In this document: piece after piece, positions 1-9,121 of the stretch
Position numbering within the stretch: the first letter of the stretch is position 1
Layout: the number at the start of each line of letters is the position of its first letter
Source: Promicromonospora panici
GTDB lineage: Bacteria; Actinomycetota; Actinomycetes; Actinomycetales; Cellulomonadaceae
Length of the DNA stretch: 64,000 bases
Reading direction: 5' to 3'
Assembly: GCF_900608595.1 (NCBI RefSeq)
Contig: NZ_UWYY01000014.1
Coordinates: forward strand, 1-64,000
The notes under the pieces: generated by a model
Database searches by the model: none
What the model was told of the DNA's origin: nothing
What the model saw: the letters and a program-made list of their open reading frames with translations, nothing else
Made by a program: the position numbers and the translations under genes

Positions 1-6
1 AGACAG

Positions 7-125
7 GCTGCGGGCTCCAACGCGGCAGTGATGGCCAGCCTTCCGCCCGGCTCCACGACCGGCATCGGCCCGGAAGGGTGGCCGGGCGGAAGGCTGGCCA
101 TCACTGCCGCGTTGGAGCCCGCAGC
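7..125. repeat. Perfect 45-bp inverted repeat with 29-nt loop
   Basis: Positions 7-51 and 81-125 are exact reverse complements over 45 bases and enclose a 29-nt loop. Such a long mismatch-free arm is much longer than an ordinary terminator. No confident gene surrounds it. The arms would encode protein-like text in several frames, so one arm may be a copied piece of coding sequence. A fold-back assembly or library artefact near a contig end is also possible. Confidence 0.9.
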
Positions 126-476
126 AGCGAACATCGCCGCGGGAAAGACCTCTTCCGCCGGTGGCGGCGGGCCGAAGTGCTCGGTGATGCCGACGTCGCC
201 GTCGACCTCAGGGTTGATGAGTGAATCACTGGGGCTGCCCTGAGCCGGATGCGGAAATGTCACGCGAGTCCAGTCCTCGAGCGGTCCGGGCACGGGGACC
301 GAGGCGGCGCGACTCCCGCGCGTCTCCCGCGCTGGGACACGGCCCGGCCGACCGATCCGGCGGTCCCAGCGACGGTAACTCCGCCCTTATCAAATGCAAG
401 CCCAGTTCGGCAATAAAAGCGGAGATGCGTCCAGAACATTCGGCAACATCCCAAATGTCTGTGGGTGAAAACCGAG
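126..476. other. Intergenic stretch without a confident gene
   Basis: This stretch lies downstream of the rpfB stop codon. A minus-strand frame opens with GTG at 263 and runs off the left edge through the inverted repeat (protein begins VTFPHPAQGSPSDS). It has only a weak GAGGA ribosome-binding candidate and no recognisable family. In many actinobacteria rsmA follows rpfB, but this text does not look like the start of RsmA. I see no hairpin terminator or RNA gene here. Confidence 0.5.
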
Positions 477-1700
477 TCAGTACCAGCCGATCTCCACCGA
501 GTGCGCCCACGCGGCGCACGGGGTGCCGTAGCGGCCGGAGATGTAGCCGAGACCCCACTCGATCTGCGTGGCAGGGTTCGTCAGCCAGTCGCTGCCGACG
601 GTGGCCATCTTGGAGCCCGGGTTCGCCTGCGCGATGCCGTAGGCCTCGCTGGTGGGGTTGTCCGCGTTCCAGCGCCAGCCGCTCTCCTTCTGCCAGAGCT
701 GGTCAAGGCAGGAGAACTCGTCGGCGCCCCAGCCGCGCTCGGCCGCCATCGCCTGGCCCAGCGCCCGGGCGGAACCCGGGTCGACGGGCGCCGTGGCCAC
801 GTCCATCGTCCCGACCACCACCACCTCGTTCACGGGTTCCCGGGTGACCTTCCGCTCCACCACGGTGCGTTCTACGACGGCGCCGCCGACGGTCTTCACC
901 GCGTACTTCACCGTGGCCTCACCGGGCACGCCCGCCGTGCGGATCGACTCGTACCCCTTGGGCAGGCTCGAGTCCTCGACCTTCTCGGTCTCGAACGGCA
1001 GCACCTCGGTCACCGTGCGCGACGACGACGCGTCGCGGCTGACCATGATGATCATCCCGTCCACGGCCGCAGCGTCGAGCGGCACGGAGGTGACGTCGCC
1101 GTCGGCCAGCGCGATGCCCGCCTCCTTGAACAGCCCGCGCACCGTCGACTGGGTGGTGTTGAACTCGAGCACTGAGCCGTCCACGGCGATGTTCACCTTC
1201 TTGACCGTGGAGAAGCGGACCGGGTCGCGGTCCAGCCGGTCGGCACGGGAGGCCGTGGCGAGTGCGCCGTCGCCGCGCGGTCCCAGTGCGGCGAGCAGTT
1301 CCCCGACGGTGCCGGCGGTGGTGCGGAGCGTGATGGTCTGACCGTCGAGCTCGACGGTGACCTCTCGGCTGGTGCGGACCACCACGGTGCCGCCCGCGCC
1401 GACGCCGGAGCTCGCGGCCGGCTGCACGATGTCGTCCCGGCCCACCTCGATCTGCTGCGACGCGAGCGCCTCGGCGACCGTGTCGCCGTAGACACCGACC
1501 GTGCGGACGTCACCGTTGTAGTCGATGGTCAGGGTGGTCGCGTTGGCGACGTACAGGCCGCTCACGGCAACGAGAGTGCCGACGACGGCACCACGGACCA
1601 CCCACCGGGCCGGTCTGCTCGCGAGCCACGGCCGTGCGTACCTCACCACGAGCACCAGACCGTAACGGAATAGACCCCGCGGGAAAAGGTATCCGGGCAT
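477..1700 (-). CDS. rpfB: RpfB-like resuscitation-promoting factor / cell-wall lytic transglycosylase
   Basis: A 407-residue exported protein predicted to cleave peptidoglycan and support cell growth or resuscitation. A membrane/signal segment (about residues 32-52, WVVRGAVVGTLVAVSG) is followed by DUF348-type ubiquitin-like repeats (about 55-215), a G5 domain (about 215-300) and a C-terminal lysozyme-like domain starting near residue 331. The probable catalytic glutamate is Glu339 in KESGW, with the later motif EAYGIAQANPGSK and a C-terminal WAHS. This layout is that of actinobacterial RpfB. It lies 39 bp downstream of tatD, and the gene order metG-tatD-rpfB is common in actinobacteria. No strong Shine-Dalgarno precedes the ATG at 1700, so the exact start is slightly uncertain. 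Confidence 0.93.
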   Translation of the reverse strand: MPGYLFPRGLFRYGLVLVVRYARPWLASRPARWVVRGAVVGTLVAVSGLYVANATTLTIDYNGDVRTVGVYGDTVAEALASQQIEVGRDDIVQPAASSGVGAGGTVVVRTSREVTVELDGQTITLRTTAGTVGELLAALGPRGDGALATASRADRLDRDPVRFSTVKKVNIAVDGSVLEFNTTQSTVRGLFKEAGIALADGDVTSVPLDAAAVDGMIIMVSRDASSSRTVTEVLPFETEKVEDSSLPKGYESIRTAGVPGEATVKYAVKTVGGAVVERTVVERKVTREPVNEVVVVGTMDVATAPVDPGSARALGQAMAAERGWGADEFSCLDQLWQKESGWRWNADNPTSEAYGIAQANPGSKMATVGSDWLTNPATQIEWGLGYISGRYGTPCAAWAHSVEIGWY

Positions 1701-1739
1701 GAAATGAAATGCCGTATTTCTCGCATCAAGGCGTCGTTC

Positions 1740-2732
1740 TTACCAATTGCCGTAGACGCGCTCCGAGTTCGCGGCGATGTCGGTGCACAGCACCGCGAGG
1801 TCCTCTTCCAGGTGAGCCGCCATGGCGCGAACGGTGTGGGCGGCGGCGAACGGGGCGTTCGGCTGCCCGCGGAAGGGGTGCGGCGTGAGGTACGGGGCGT
1901 CGGTCTCCACCAGGATCAGCTCGCGCGGCGCGACCGCCAGAGCCTCGCGCAGGTGGTGGTTGGCCCTGAACGTGACGGGCCCCGCGAACGACAGGTACCA
2001 GCCGTTCTCCGCGCAGACGCGGGCCATCTCGGCGTCGCCGCTGTAGCAGTGGAAGACAGTGAGCTCGGGGGCGCCGTCCGCCAGCAGGATTTTGATGACC
2101 TGGGCGTGCGCGTCCCGGTCGTGGATCTGCAGGGCCAGGCCCAGCTCCTTGGCCAGGGCGATGTGCGCGCGGAAGCTGCTCCGCTGGGCCTGCTCGCCGC
2201 GCGGGCCTGTGCGGAACAGGTCCATGCCGGTCTCGCCGATCGCGCGGATGCGGTCGTTGCCCTTCGCCAGGTCCGCGATCTCCGCGATCGCGTCGTCGAG
2301 GCGCACCGAATGGTGCTCCGCGAACTCGGCGGTGAGCCCGTCCGGCCCCATCTCGTCCACCCCGGCATGCAGCACGGCCTCGTTGGGATGAACGGCAAGC
2401 GCCCCCACCACCCGCCCCCCTTGTTGTGGGCGGGATCGTTGCGATGTTGTGCCCGCTGCAGGCGCAACGGTCGCGCTCACAAGCTGGGCGGTCCAGCGGG
2501 CCGAGGGGAGGTCGCAGCCCACCTGGACCACACGGTCGACGCCCGCCTGCGCCGCTCGGGCCAGGTGGTCGGCCACCGTCGGCGGCCAGGCCTGGCCCGG
2601 CGGCTCGGTCTCCGGCGCGGCGGCCGGCAGCACGGCCGCGATGTGGTCGAGGTGGGTGTGGTTGTCCACGACAGGGACGGGCAGCGGCTCCGGATCGGCC
2701 GGAAATCCGCGCTCGCGTATGCGCTTTGCCAT
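1740..2732 (-). CDS. tatD: TatD-family metal-dependent DNase
   Basis: A 330-residue TIM-barrel metallohydrolase of the TatD/YcfH family (3'-5' DNase activity is known for the family). Metal-ligand motifs in order are DNHTHLD near the N-terminus, AIHPNE-like ALAVHPNEA, IGETGMDLFRTG, IHDRDAH, FHCYSGD and VETDAPYLTPHPFRG. The length is above the usual 260-300 residues. The extra sequence sits before ALAVHPNEA (near 2410-2480) and is rich in Q, R and G, so it may be a lineage-specific loop. The gene starts 21 bp after metG and probably shares its transcript. Confidence 0.93.
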   Translation of the reverse strand: MAKRIRERGFPADPEPLPVPVVDNHTHLDHIAAVLPAAAPETEPPGQAWPPTVADHLARAAQAGVDRVVQVGCDLPSARWTAQLVSATVAPAAGTTSQRSRPQQGGRVVGALAVHPNEAVLHAGVDEMGPDGLTAEFAEHHSVRLDDAIAEIADLAKGNDRIRAIGETGMDLFRTGPRGEQAQRSSFRAHIALAKELGLALQIHDRDAHAQVIKILLADGAPELTVFHCYSGDAEMARVCAENGWYLSFAGPVTFRANHHLREALAVAPRELILVETDAPYLTPHPFRGQPNAPFAAAHTVRAMAAHLEEDLAVLCTDIAANSERVYGNW

Positions 2733-2753
2733 CGTCGGGTCGCTCGGGGTCCC

Positions 2754-4379
2754 TCAGGCCGCCGGGTCCTCGAGGCGCGGGAACAGCGCGGCGCCCTTGG
2801 TCACCGTGGTACCCACGGGCAGGACGCCGAAGACACCCGCGCCATCGAGCGGCTGCGCGTCGAGCGCACCGAGGGACGCCTCCGCGCCGAGCAGCTCCCA
2901 CAGCCCGGCCGCCGCCTTGGGCGTGACCGGGTTGAGCAGCACGGCGAGCGACCGCAGCGCCTCCGTGGCCGTGACGAGCGAGGTGGCGAGGCGTCCGCCG
3001 TCGACCCCAGCGCCCGACTCGTCGGTCTCGCCGGGCTCCTTCGCGAGCTTCCACGGCTGCGTGTCGGCGAGGTAGCCGTTCGTGGCGTCCACGAGCGTCC
3101 ATACCGCCGCCACCGCGTCGTGGATGGCCAGCCGGTCGATCGCCGCCTCGGCGTCCGCCACGGCCTTGGCCGCCACCTGGGCGAGCGCGGTCTCGGCGTC
3201 CGTGAGCTCGCCCGGCGTCGGGAGGGAGCCGCCGAAGTACTTGCCGATCATCGCCGCGGTCCGGGACGCGAGGTTCCCGAACCCGTTGGCGAGCTCGCCG
3301 TTGTACCGGGCGGTGATGTCCTCCCAGGAGAACGAGCCGTCACCACCGAAGGCGATGGTCCGCATGAAGTAGTAGCGGAACGCGTCCGAGCCGAAGGTAT
3401 CGATGATGTCCGACGGCGCGATGCCCGTGAGCTTCGACTTGCTCATCTTCTCGCCGCCCACCAGGAGCCAGCCGTGCGCGAAGACGGTCTTGGGCAGCGG
3501 CAGGCCCGCGGCCATGAGCATCGCCGGCCAGATCACCGCGTGGAACCGCAGGATGTCCTTGCCGATGAGGTGCACATCGGCGGGCCAGGTCCGCGCGAAC
3601 TGCTCCTTGCGCTCGGGGTCGCTGCTGTCCAGGCCCACGGCCGTGGCGTAGTTGAGCAGCGCGTCGAACCACACGTAGAGCACGTGCGAGGAGTCCCACG
3701 GGATCGGGACGCCCCAGTCGAACGTGGAACGCGAGATCGACAGGTCCTGCAGGCCCTGCTTCACGAAGCCGGCGACCTCGTTGCGGGCCGACGCCGGCTG
3801 CACGAACTCGGGGTGCTCCTCGTACAGCGCGATCAGCCGGTCCGCGTACGCGCTCATCTTGAAGAAGTAGTTCTGCTCGGAGAGCATCTCGACGGGCACG
3901 CCGTGGATGGAGCAGAGCTTCAGGCCCTCGTAGTCGCCCGTCCCGTCGATGAGGTCGCCCGGGAGCTTGTACTCCTCGCAGCCCACGCAGTACGGCCCCT
4001 CGTAGGACCCCTCGTAGATCTCGCCCTTGTCGTACAGGTCCTGGAGGAACGCCTGCACCGCGGTCTCGTGCCGCTCCTGCGTGGTGCGGATGAAGTCGTC
4101 GTTGCGCACGTCGAGTGTCTCGAGCACCGGCTTCCACGCCGACTCGACCAGCCGGTCCGCCCAGACCTTCGGGGTCACGCCGTTCGCCTCGGCGGTGCGC
4201 AGCACCTTCTCGCCGTGCTCGTCCGTTCCCGTCAGGAACCAGACGTTCTCCTGGCGCTGACGGTGCCAGCGCGTCACGACGTCGGCCGCGACCGTCGTGT
4301 ACGCATGCCCGATATGGGGGGCATCGTTCACGTAGTAGATCGGCGTCGTGAGGTAGAAGGTCTTCTCGGCTTCCGGCAT
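2754..4379 (-). CDS. metG: Methionyl-tRNA synthetase
   Basis: Charges tRNA-Met with methionine in the cytoplasm. The Rossmann-fold signature appears as PHIGHAY near residue 20 and the catalytic loop as GEKMSKSKL. The zinc knuckle region carries CVGCEEYK and a later Cys, with an anticodon-binding domain at the C-terminus. The start is taken at the ATG whose product begins MPEAEKTFYLTTPIYY (541 residues). The reading frame stays open 99 bases further upstream, but that extension is Arg-rich and unlike the family. No C-terminal tRNA-binding EMAP-like domain is present. First gene of a metG-tatD-rpfB run. Confidence 0.96.
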   Translation of the reverse strand: MPEAEKTFYLTTPIYYVNDAPHIGHAYTTVAADVVTRWHRQRQENVWFLTGTDEHGEKVLRTAEANGVTPKVWADRLVESAWKPVLETLDVRNDDFIRTTQERHETAVQAFLQDLYDKGEIYEGSYEGPYCVGCEEYKLPGDLIDGTGDYEGLKLCSIHGVPVEMLSEQNYFFKMSAYADRLIALYEEHPEFVQPASARNEVAGFVKQGLQDLSISRSTFDWGVPIPWDSSHVLYVWFDALLNYATAVGLDSSDPERKEQFARTWPADVHLIGKDILRFHAVIWPAMLMAAGLPLPKTVFAHGWLLVGGEKMSKSKLTGIAPSDIIDTFGSDAFRYYFMRTIAFGGDGSFSWEDITARYNGELANGFGNLASRTAAMIGKYFGGSLPTPGELTDAETALAQVAAKAVADAEAAIDRLAIHDAVAAVWTLVDATNGYLADTQPWKLAKEPGETDESGAGVDGGRLATSLVTATEALRSLAVLLNPVTPKAAAGLWELLGAEASLGALDAQPLDGAGVFGVLPVGTTVTKGAALFPRLEDPAA

Positions 4380-4488
4380 GACGTCAATGGTAGTTGGGTC
4401 GGGGCCGAGGGCCACGCGCTTTCCACAGGCTGCCCGACGGCGCCGTCGTCGCGCCTCAGGCTCCACAAACCTAGACATCCGCCAGAAT

Positions 4489-5715
4489 TCACCCGGCCGG
4501 CGTCAGCGTCACCCGTAGCAGCCGGTCGTCGTCCTCGGCGGGACTGCCCCTGCCGTCAGTGTTGTTCGTCAGCACGTAGAGCTCGCCGTCAGGCCCCGCA
4601 TGCACCGCGCGCAGCCGGCCGAACTCCCCCTCCAGCAAAGCCTGCGGCTCACCGAACCCCGGGCTCTCGCCGGCCGCCACGGCCGAGGACTCCCCGAGCA
4701 GCGGCACGCGCCACAGCCGCTCCCCGCGCAGCGACGCCAGATAGACGGCCTCCTCGGTCACGGCCAGGCCCGAGGGCGACGCCTCCGACGTCGGCCACCA
4801 CGCCACCGGGTCGGTGAACCCGGCTTCGCCCCCCGGCCCCTCGACGTCGGGCCAGCCGTAGTTGGCGCCCGGCTCGATGACGTTGAGCTCGTCGAGCTGG
4901 TCCTGCCCGAACTCGCTCGCGAACATCCGCCCGCTCGCGTCCCAGCCCAGGCCCTGCACGTTGCGGTGCCCGAGGGACCACACCGGCGAGCCGGGATCGG
5001 GGTTCCCGGGCGCCGGCTCGCCGTCCGGCGTGATGCGCAGGATCTTGCCGCCCAGCGACTCCGGGTCCTGGGCGTTGGTGGTGTCGGCGGCGTCACCCGC
5101 GGCGACGTACAGGTGCCCGTCCGGCCCGAGCGCGAGCCGTCCCCCGTTGTGGTTCGAGGCCTTCGGGATGCCGTCGAGGATCGTCGTCAGGTCCCGCAGC
5201 TCCAGGCTGTCGAGCTCCAGCTCCGCGCGCAGCACCGCGTTGTCCTGCTCGCCCGTGCGGTACAGGAAGACGGTGCGCGTCGGCCCGGTGTCCTCCGGGT
5301 CCACGGCCACGCCCAGGAGGCCGCCCTCGCCGTCGGGCGCGGTCTGGTCGGCCAGCTGCTGAGCGCCCCCGGACGGGTCCAGCGGCACGACGTCGCCCTC
5401 CGGGCTCACGACCGCCAGCCCGGCGTCGTCCCGCAACGTGACGAGGAACCGCCCGCCCGGCAGCGGGGCCATGGCCCACGGGACCGGAAGCTCCTGGGCG
5501 ACCACCTCGACATCGGCTGTCGCCGGCCCGTCCCAGGGATCGTCGCCCGACGGCGCGGGAGGCGCCGACACCGTCCCGCTCGCCGAGGCGGTAGGGCTCG
5601 GCGACACGACCCCCGGGTCGGGCGAGCCGGTGCAACCGAGAAGCAGCAGGGCCAGCCCTGCCGACCCGGCGATGGCGGTACCGGAGCGCCGCGGCCCGGC
5701 GGTGATGGAGTCCAC
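4489..5715 (-). CDS. PQQ-dependent sugar dehydrogenase-like lipoprotein (GSDH beta-propeller)
   Basis: A 408-residue probable lipoprotein. The N-terminus has RRSGTAIAGSAGLALLLLGC, a lipobox with the acylated Cys, followed by a Ser/Pro/Thr-rich linker. The rest is a glucose/sorbosone dehydrogenase beta-propeller with LPVPWAMAPLPGGRFLVT, SNHNGGRLALGPDGHLYV and LGHRNVQGLGWD. Members of this family oxidise sugars with PQQ, but whether this one binds PQQ cannot be read from the sequence. Start chosen as GTG at 5715, which gives a compact signal peptide; an ATG at 5754 would add 13 residues. It stands head to head with pncA, 69 bp apart. Confidence 0.87.
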   Translation of the reverse strand: MDSITAGPRRSGTAIAGSAGLALLLLGCTGSPDPGVVSPSPTASASGTVSAPPAPSGDDPWDGPATADVEVVAQELPVPWAMAPLPGGRFLVTLRDDAGLAVVSPEGDVVPLDPSGGAQQLADQTAPDGEGGLLGVAVDPEDTGPTRTVFLYRTGEQDNAVLRAELELDSLELRDLTTILDGIPKASNHNGGRLALGPDGHLYVAAGDAADTTNAQDPESLGGKILRITPDGEPAPGNPDPGSPVWSLGHRNVQGLGWDASGRMFASEFGQDQLDELNVIEPGANYGWPDVEGPGGEAGFTDPVAWWPTSEASPSGLAVTEEAVYLASLRGERLWRVPLLGESSAVAAGESPGFGEPQALLEGEFGRLRAVHAGPDGELYVLTNNTDGRGSPAEDDDRLLRVTLTPAG

Positions 5716-5784
5716 GACCCCATCCAAGCAGTGTGCGGCCGCGGTTGCTGCCATCCCCGCGGTCGCAGTGGCAGAGTGGAAGAC

Positions 5785-6381
5785 ATGAGCCTCACCGAGT
5801 CCGAACCTCTGCGCCGGGCACTCATCGTCGTCGACGTGCAGCCCACGTTCTGCGAGGGCGGCGAGCTCGCCACGGAGGGCGCAAACGAGATCGCGCACCG
5901 GGTGTCCGCCTACGCCGCCACGCACCGCGACCGGTACGCGACCGTGCTCACCACCCAGGACTGGCACATCGACCCGGGCGAGCACTTCAGCGACAACCCG
6001 GACTTCGTCGACTCGTGGCCGCCGCACGGCATCGCCGGGACCCCCAACGCCGAGCTGCACCCGGCGCTGGCCGATCTCGACCCCGACGTCCGGCTGAAGA
6101 AGGGCCAGTACTCGCACGGGTACTCCGGCTTCGACGGCGCGGACGAGCAGGGTCGCAGTCTCGCGACGATCCTGGCGGAGGCCGGCGTGACCGAGGTCGA
6201 CGTCGTGGGCCTCGTGGAGTCGCACTGCGTGAAGCACACCGCGCTCGACGCGCGCCGTGCGGGCCTGGCGGCCCGGGTGCTCACCGACCTGACGATCCCC
6301 GTGTCACCGGAGCAGGGCGAGGTCGCGCACAAGGAGCTGACGGCCGCGGGCGTGGAGCTCCGCGACTCCGCGACCCTCTGA
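5785..6381 (+). CDS. pncA: Nicotinamidase / isochorismatase-family hydrolase
   Basis: A 198-residue cytoplasmic enzyme that hydrolyses nicotinamide to nicotinate for NAD salvage. The catalytic triad is visible: Asp17 in VVDVQPTF, Lys in LKKGQYSHG and the nucleophile Cys in VVGLVESHCVKHTA. Metal-binding residues are in TQDWHIDPGEHF. The length and motif order fit PncA. The ATG at 5785 is the first in-frame start consistent with the family. It is transcribed away from the sugar dehydrogenase lipoprotein and ends at a long palindrome shared with another site near 12.5 kb. Confidence 0.93.
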   Translation: MSLTESEPLRRALIVVDVQPTFCEGGELATEGANEIAHRVSAYAATHRDRYATVLTTQDWHIDPGEHFSDNPDFVDSWPPHGIAGTPNAELHPALADLDPDVRLKKGQYSHGYSGFDGADEQGRSLATILAEAGVTEVDVVGLVESHCVKHTALDARRAGLAARVLTDLTIPVSPEQGEVAHKELTAAGVELRDSATL

Positions 6382-6382
6382 C

Positions 6383-6424
6383 GTGTCAGAAGCACAGGTC
6401 ACCCGGGTGACCTGTGTCTGACAC
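6383..6424. terminator. Long palindrome, likely bidirectional terminator, copy 1 of a two-site family
   Basis: The arms GTGTCAG (6383-6389), CACAGGTCACC (6393-6403), GGTGACCTGTG (6406-6416) and CTGACAC (6418-6424) pair into a nearly perfect stem. It sits exactly between the convergent ends of pncA and the mannosyltransferase, as a shared terminator would. No U-tract follows. The same half-site arrangement occurs at 12491-12534 between divergent genes, so termination may not be its only role. Confidence 0.75.
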
Positions 6425-6430
6425 GTGCGG

Positions 6431-8212
6431 TCAGATCCAGCTCGGGAACAGCATCAGCCGCTGCCAGTACTCGTACGGCACCGGCATCGCCGTCCAGATC
6501 GGGTAGTAGAGCACGCTCACGCCCACGATCAGCACCACCAGCACGGCGGCCAGCCAGCTCACGAGGCGCCGGTCCGCGCTCCTGCGCGGCGTCCGTTCGA
6601 GCCCGACCGCGAGCAGGTACACGAGCGTCAGGATCACGAACGGCGTGAACACGATCGTGTAGAAGGTGAAGATGGTCCGGTCCGCCAGGGGCCAGGAGTA
6701 CAGGAACCAGGGCAGCCAGCCGGCGGCGATCCCGGTCAGGGCGGCAGCTCCGCGCCAGTCGCGGTACCGGATCGCGAGCACCAGCACCACGGGGATCGCG
6801 AGGGCGCCCAGCCACCACAGCAGCGGGTTGCCGAGCGATGTCACGGCGGTCGCGCAGTCGCCGACGGCGTCCGCGGGGCAGGGCCCCTGGCCGGGTGTGA
6901 ACTTCTCCCAGAAGAACGACGTCGGCCGCCACTGCACTATCCAGCCCAGCGGGTGCGACGCGTAGCTGTGCTCCGAGTCCAGGCCGGTGTGGAAGTCCCA
7001 CATCATCCGGTGGTACTCCCACAGCGACCGGCCGGCCTCCCAGCCACCCTGCGCCCAGCCCCAGTCGGGCCACCAGCCCGGTGGCGAGACGCCGTTCACG
7101 GCCGCCCAGTCCCGCAGGTACGACTTCGGGTGCGCGAACCAGGCGGACCACGAAGCGACGTACACCGCGGCGACCGTGGGCAGCATGATCAGGGCGGCCG
7201 GGACGGCGTCGACCACGAGCGCGTCCTCCCACCAGCGCTCGACGCCGGCCGTGCGGCGCGCCGTCATGTCCCATACGACGGTGAGGATGCAGAACGCCGC
7301 GACGAAGTAGAGGCCCGACCACTTGACGCCGCACGCGAGGCCCAGCGACATCGCGGCGGCGAACCGCCACCAGCGGAAGCCGAGCCGTGGCCCGTACTTG
7401 CCGATCGCCCCGCCCGCCTCGACGATCTGCGCCACCCGGTCCGCGAGCCGGCGCCTCGCCCACTCACGGTCCAGCACCAGGCAGCCGAACGCGACGAGCA
7501 CCCAGAACATCAGGAACTGGTCCAGCAGGCCCGTGCGGGAGTGCACTATCGCTTCGCCGTCGACCGCGAGCAGCAGCCCGGCGACCAGGCCCAGCAGGGT
7601 GGACGAGAACAGGCGCCGGGCGATCCGCACCATGAGCAGCACGGCCAGCACGCCGATCACCGCGCTCGCGATGCGCCACGCCATCGGGTCCTGGGCCCCG
7701 CCCATGAGGCGCATGCCGATGGCGATCATCCACTTGCCGACCGGCGGGTGCACGACGTACTCGGCCTCGTCGGTCTTGTACGAGCTCACGTCGCCGGCCT
7801 CGAACGCAGGGTTGGGCTCGTCAGGCCACGCGGCCTCGAAGCCGAGGCTGGCCAGCGACCAGCCCTCCTTGACGTAGTACGTCTCGTCGAAGACCAGCTT
7901 GCCGGGGCGGCCCAGCTCCCACAGCCGCGCGCCGGCGGCCACCGCCGTCACGAGGAGCGCGCCGAACACGCCCCAGAACCGGTCCGCCACGGTCCGCCCG
8001 AGGGCGAGGCGACGCTCGCCCAGCAGGTCGCGCAGGAGGCGGTCGCGGACGGGAGGCTCGGGTCGCGGAGGCCGCCCGACGGCGGGGTACGACCCGGTGG
8101 GCGTCATCTGTCCGCCCACCGCCTCACGGCGCATGTGGGCGCCGTATGTTCCGGGCAGAGCCTGCTGCGCTCCGGTGAGATGCGCTCCTGTGGCGTCAGG
8201 CTGCTGAGACAC
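6431..8212 (-). CDS. Protein O-mannosyltransferase (PMT family)
   Basis: A 593-residue polytopic membrane enzyme that transfers mannose from polyprenyl-phosphate-mannose to secreted proteins during Sec export. After an 80-residue cytoplasmic N-terminus come many hydrophobic segments. The family's acidic motif is seen in the first external loop as LVFDETYYVKEGWSL, followed by EYVVHPPVGKW. The C-terminal half has the usual series of membrane helices. The divergent pair with rsmI, 33 bp away, is conserved in actinobacteria. The long surface protein near 40 kb is rich in Thr and Ser and could be one substrate, which is only an inference. Confidence 0.94.
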   Translation of the reverse strand: MSQQPDATGAHLTGAQQALPGTYGAHMRREAVGGQMTPTGSYPAVGRPPRPEPPVRDRLLRDLLGERRLALGRTVADRFWGVFGALLVTAVAAGARLWELGRPGKLVFDETYYVKEGWSLASLGFEAAWPDEPNPAFEAGDVSSYKTDEAEYVVHPPVGKWMIAIGMRLMGGAQDPMAWRIASAVIGVLAVLLMVRIARRLFSSTLLGLVAGLLLAVDGEAIVHSRTGLLDQFLMFWVLVAFGCLVLDREWARRRLADRVAQIVEAGGAIGKYGPRLGFRWWRFAAAMSLGLACGVKWSGLYFVAAFCILTVVWDMTARRTAGVERWWEDALVVDAVPAALIMLPTVAAVYVASWSAWFAHPKSYLRDWAAVNGVSPPGWWPDWGWAQGGWEAGRSLWEYHRMMWDFHTGLDSEHSYASHPLGWIVQWRPTSFFWEKFTPGQGPCPADAVGDCATAVTSLGNPLLWWLGALAIPVVLVLAIRYRDWRGAAALTGIAAGWLPWFLYSWPLADRTIFTFYTIVFTPFVILTLVYLLAVGLERTPRRSADRRLVSWLAAVLVVLIVGVSVLYYPIWTAMPVPYEYWQRLMLFPSWI

Positions 8213-8245
8213 CGGGCCAGCATAGAGCGTGGGACAGTGTGGTTC

Positions 8246-9121
8246 ATGACCGACCCGTCCCCGGCTCCCGGGCCAGTGCCCGAGGCCGGATCCCTCGTCC
8301 TGGCCGCCACCCCGATCGGCAACACGGAGGACGCCTCACCCCGGCTGATCCGGCTGCTGGCGGAGGCCGACGTCGTGGCCGCCGAGGACACCCGGCGCCT
8401 GCACGCGCTCGCCGGGCGGCTCGGCGTCGAGGTGCGCGGCAGGGTGACCAGCTACCACGAGCACAACGAGACGGCCCGCGCGGACGAGCTGCTCGACGTC
8501 GTCGCCGGGGGCGGCACGGTCGTGGTCGTGACCGACGCCGGGATGCCGTCCGTGTCCGACCCCGGGTACCGGGTCGTCGAGCGCGCCATCGAACGCGGGC
8601 TGCGGGTCACCGTCGCCCCGGGGCCGAGCGCCGTGCTGACCGCGCTGGCGCTGTCGGGACTGCCGACCGACCGGTTCACGTTCGAGGGTTTTGTGCCGCG
8701 CAAGGCCGGCGACCGCGCGCGGACGCTCGGCGCGCTCGCCGCCGAGCCGCGCACCATGGTGTTCTTCGAGGCGCCGCACCGGATCGCGGAGACGCTGAGC
8801 GCCATGGCCGACGTCTTCGGGGAGACCCGGCCGGCCGCCGTCGCGCGGGAGCTCACGAAGACCTACGAGGAGGTGCTGCGCGGGCCCCTCGTCGATCTCG
8901 CGGAACGCGCGGCGGCCGAACAGCTGCGGGGCGAGATCTGCGTGGTCGTGAGCGGGGCGCCGGCGGTGCAGGCCAGCGTGGAGGACATCGTGGGCGAGGT
9001 CCTGGAGCGGGTGGCCCAGGGCGAGCGCCTCAAAGCAGCCGTCGCGGAGGTGGCGGAGACCGCCGGCGTCCCGAAGCGCGACCTCTACGCGGCGGCCCTG
9101 GCGGCCCGCCCCGCGAAGTAG
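8246..9121 (+). CDS. rsmI: 16S rRNA 2'-O-ribose C1402 methyltransferase
   Basis: A 291-residue SAM-dependent enzyme of the tetrapyrrole-methylase fold that methylates the ribose of C1402 in 16S rRNA. Family motifs are clear: LVLAATPIGNTEDASPRL, AAEDTRRLHAL, SYHEHNE, VTDAGMPSVSDPGYRVV, PGPSAVLTALALSGLPTDRFTFEGF and FFEAPHRIAETL. The ATG at 8246 gives the usual N-terminus. The stop codon abuts the stop codon of the convergent hexosaminidase gene with no gap. Confidence 0.95.
   Translation: MTDPSPAPGPVPEAGSLVLAATPIGNTEDASPRLIRLLAEADVVAAEDTRRLHALAGRLGVEVRGRVTSYHEHNETARADELLDVVAGGGTVVVVTDAGMPSVSDPGYRVVERAIERGLRVTVAPGPSAVLTALALSGLPTDRFTFEGFVPRKAGDRARTLGALAAEPRTMVFFEAPHRIAETLSAMADVFGETRPAAVARELTKTYEEVLRGPLVDLAERAAAEQLRGEICVVVSGAPAVQASVEDIVGEVLERVAQGERLKAAVAEVAETAGVPKRDLYAAALAARPAK

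Noticed and set aside
28..243. A 71-codon plus-strand frame at the left end
   Set aside because: It runs through both arms of the perfect hairpin, so its similarity to coding text is explained by the inverted repeat.
1704..4817. A plus-strand open frame of about 1037 codons
   Set aside because: It lies opposite tatD and metG, both with conserved catalytic motifs, and shows no domain of its own.
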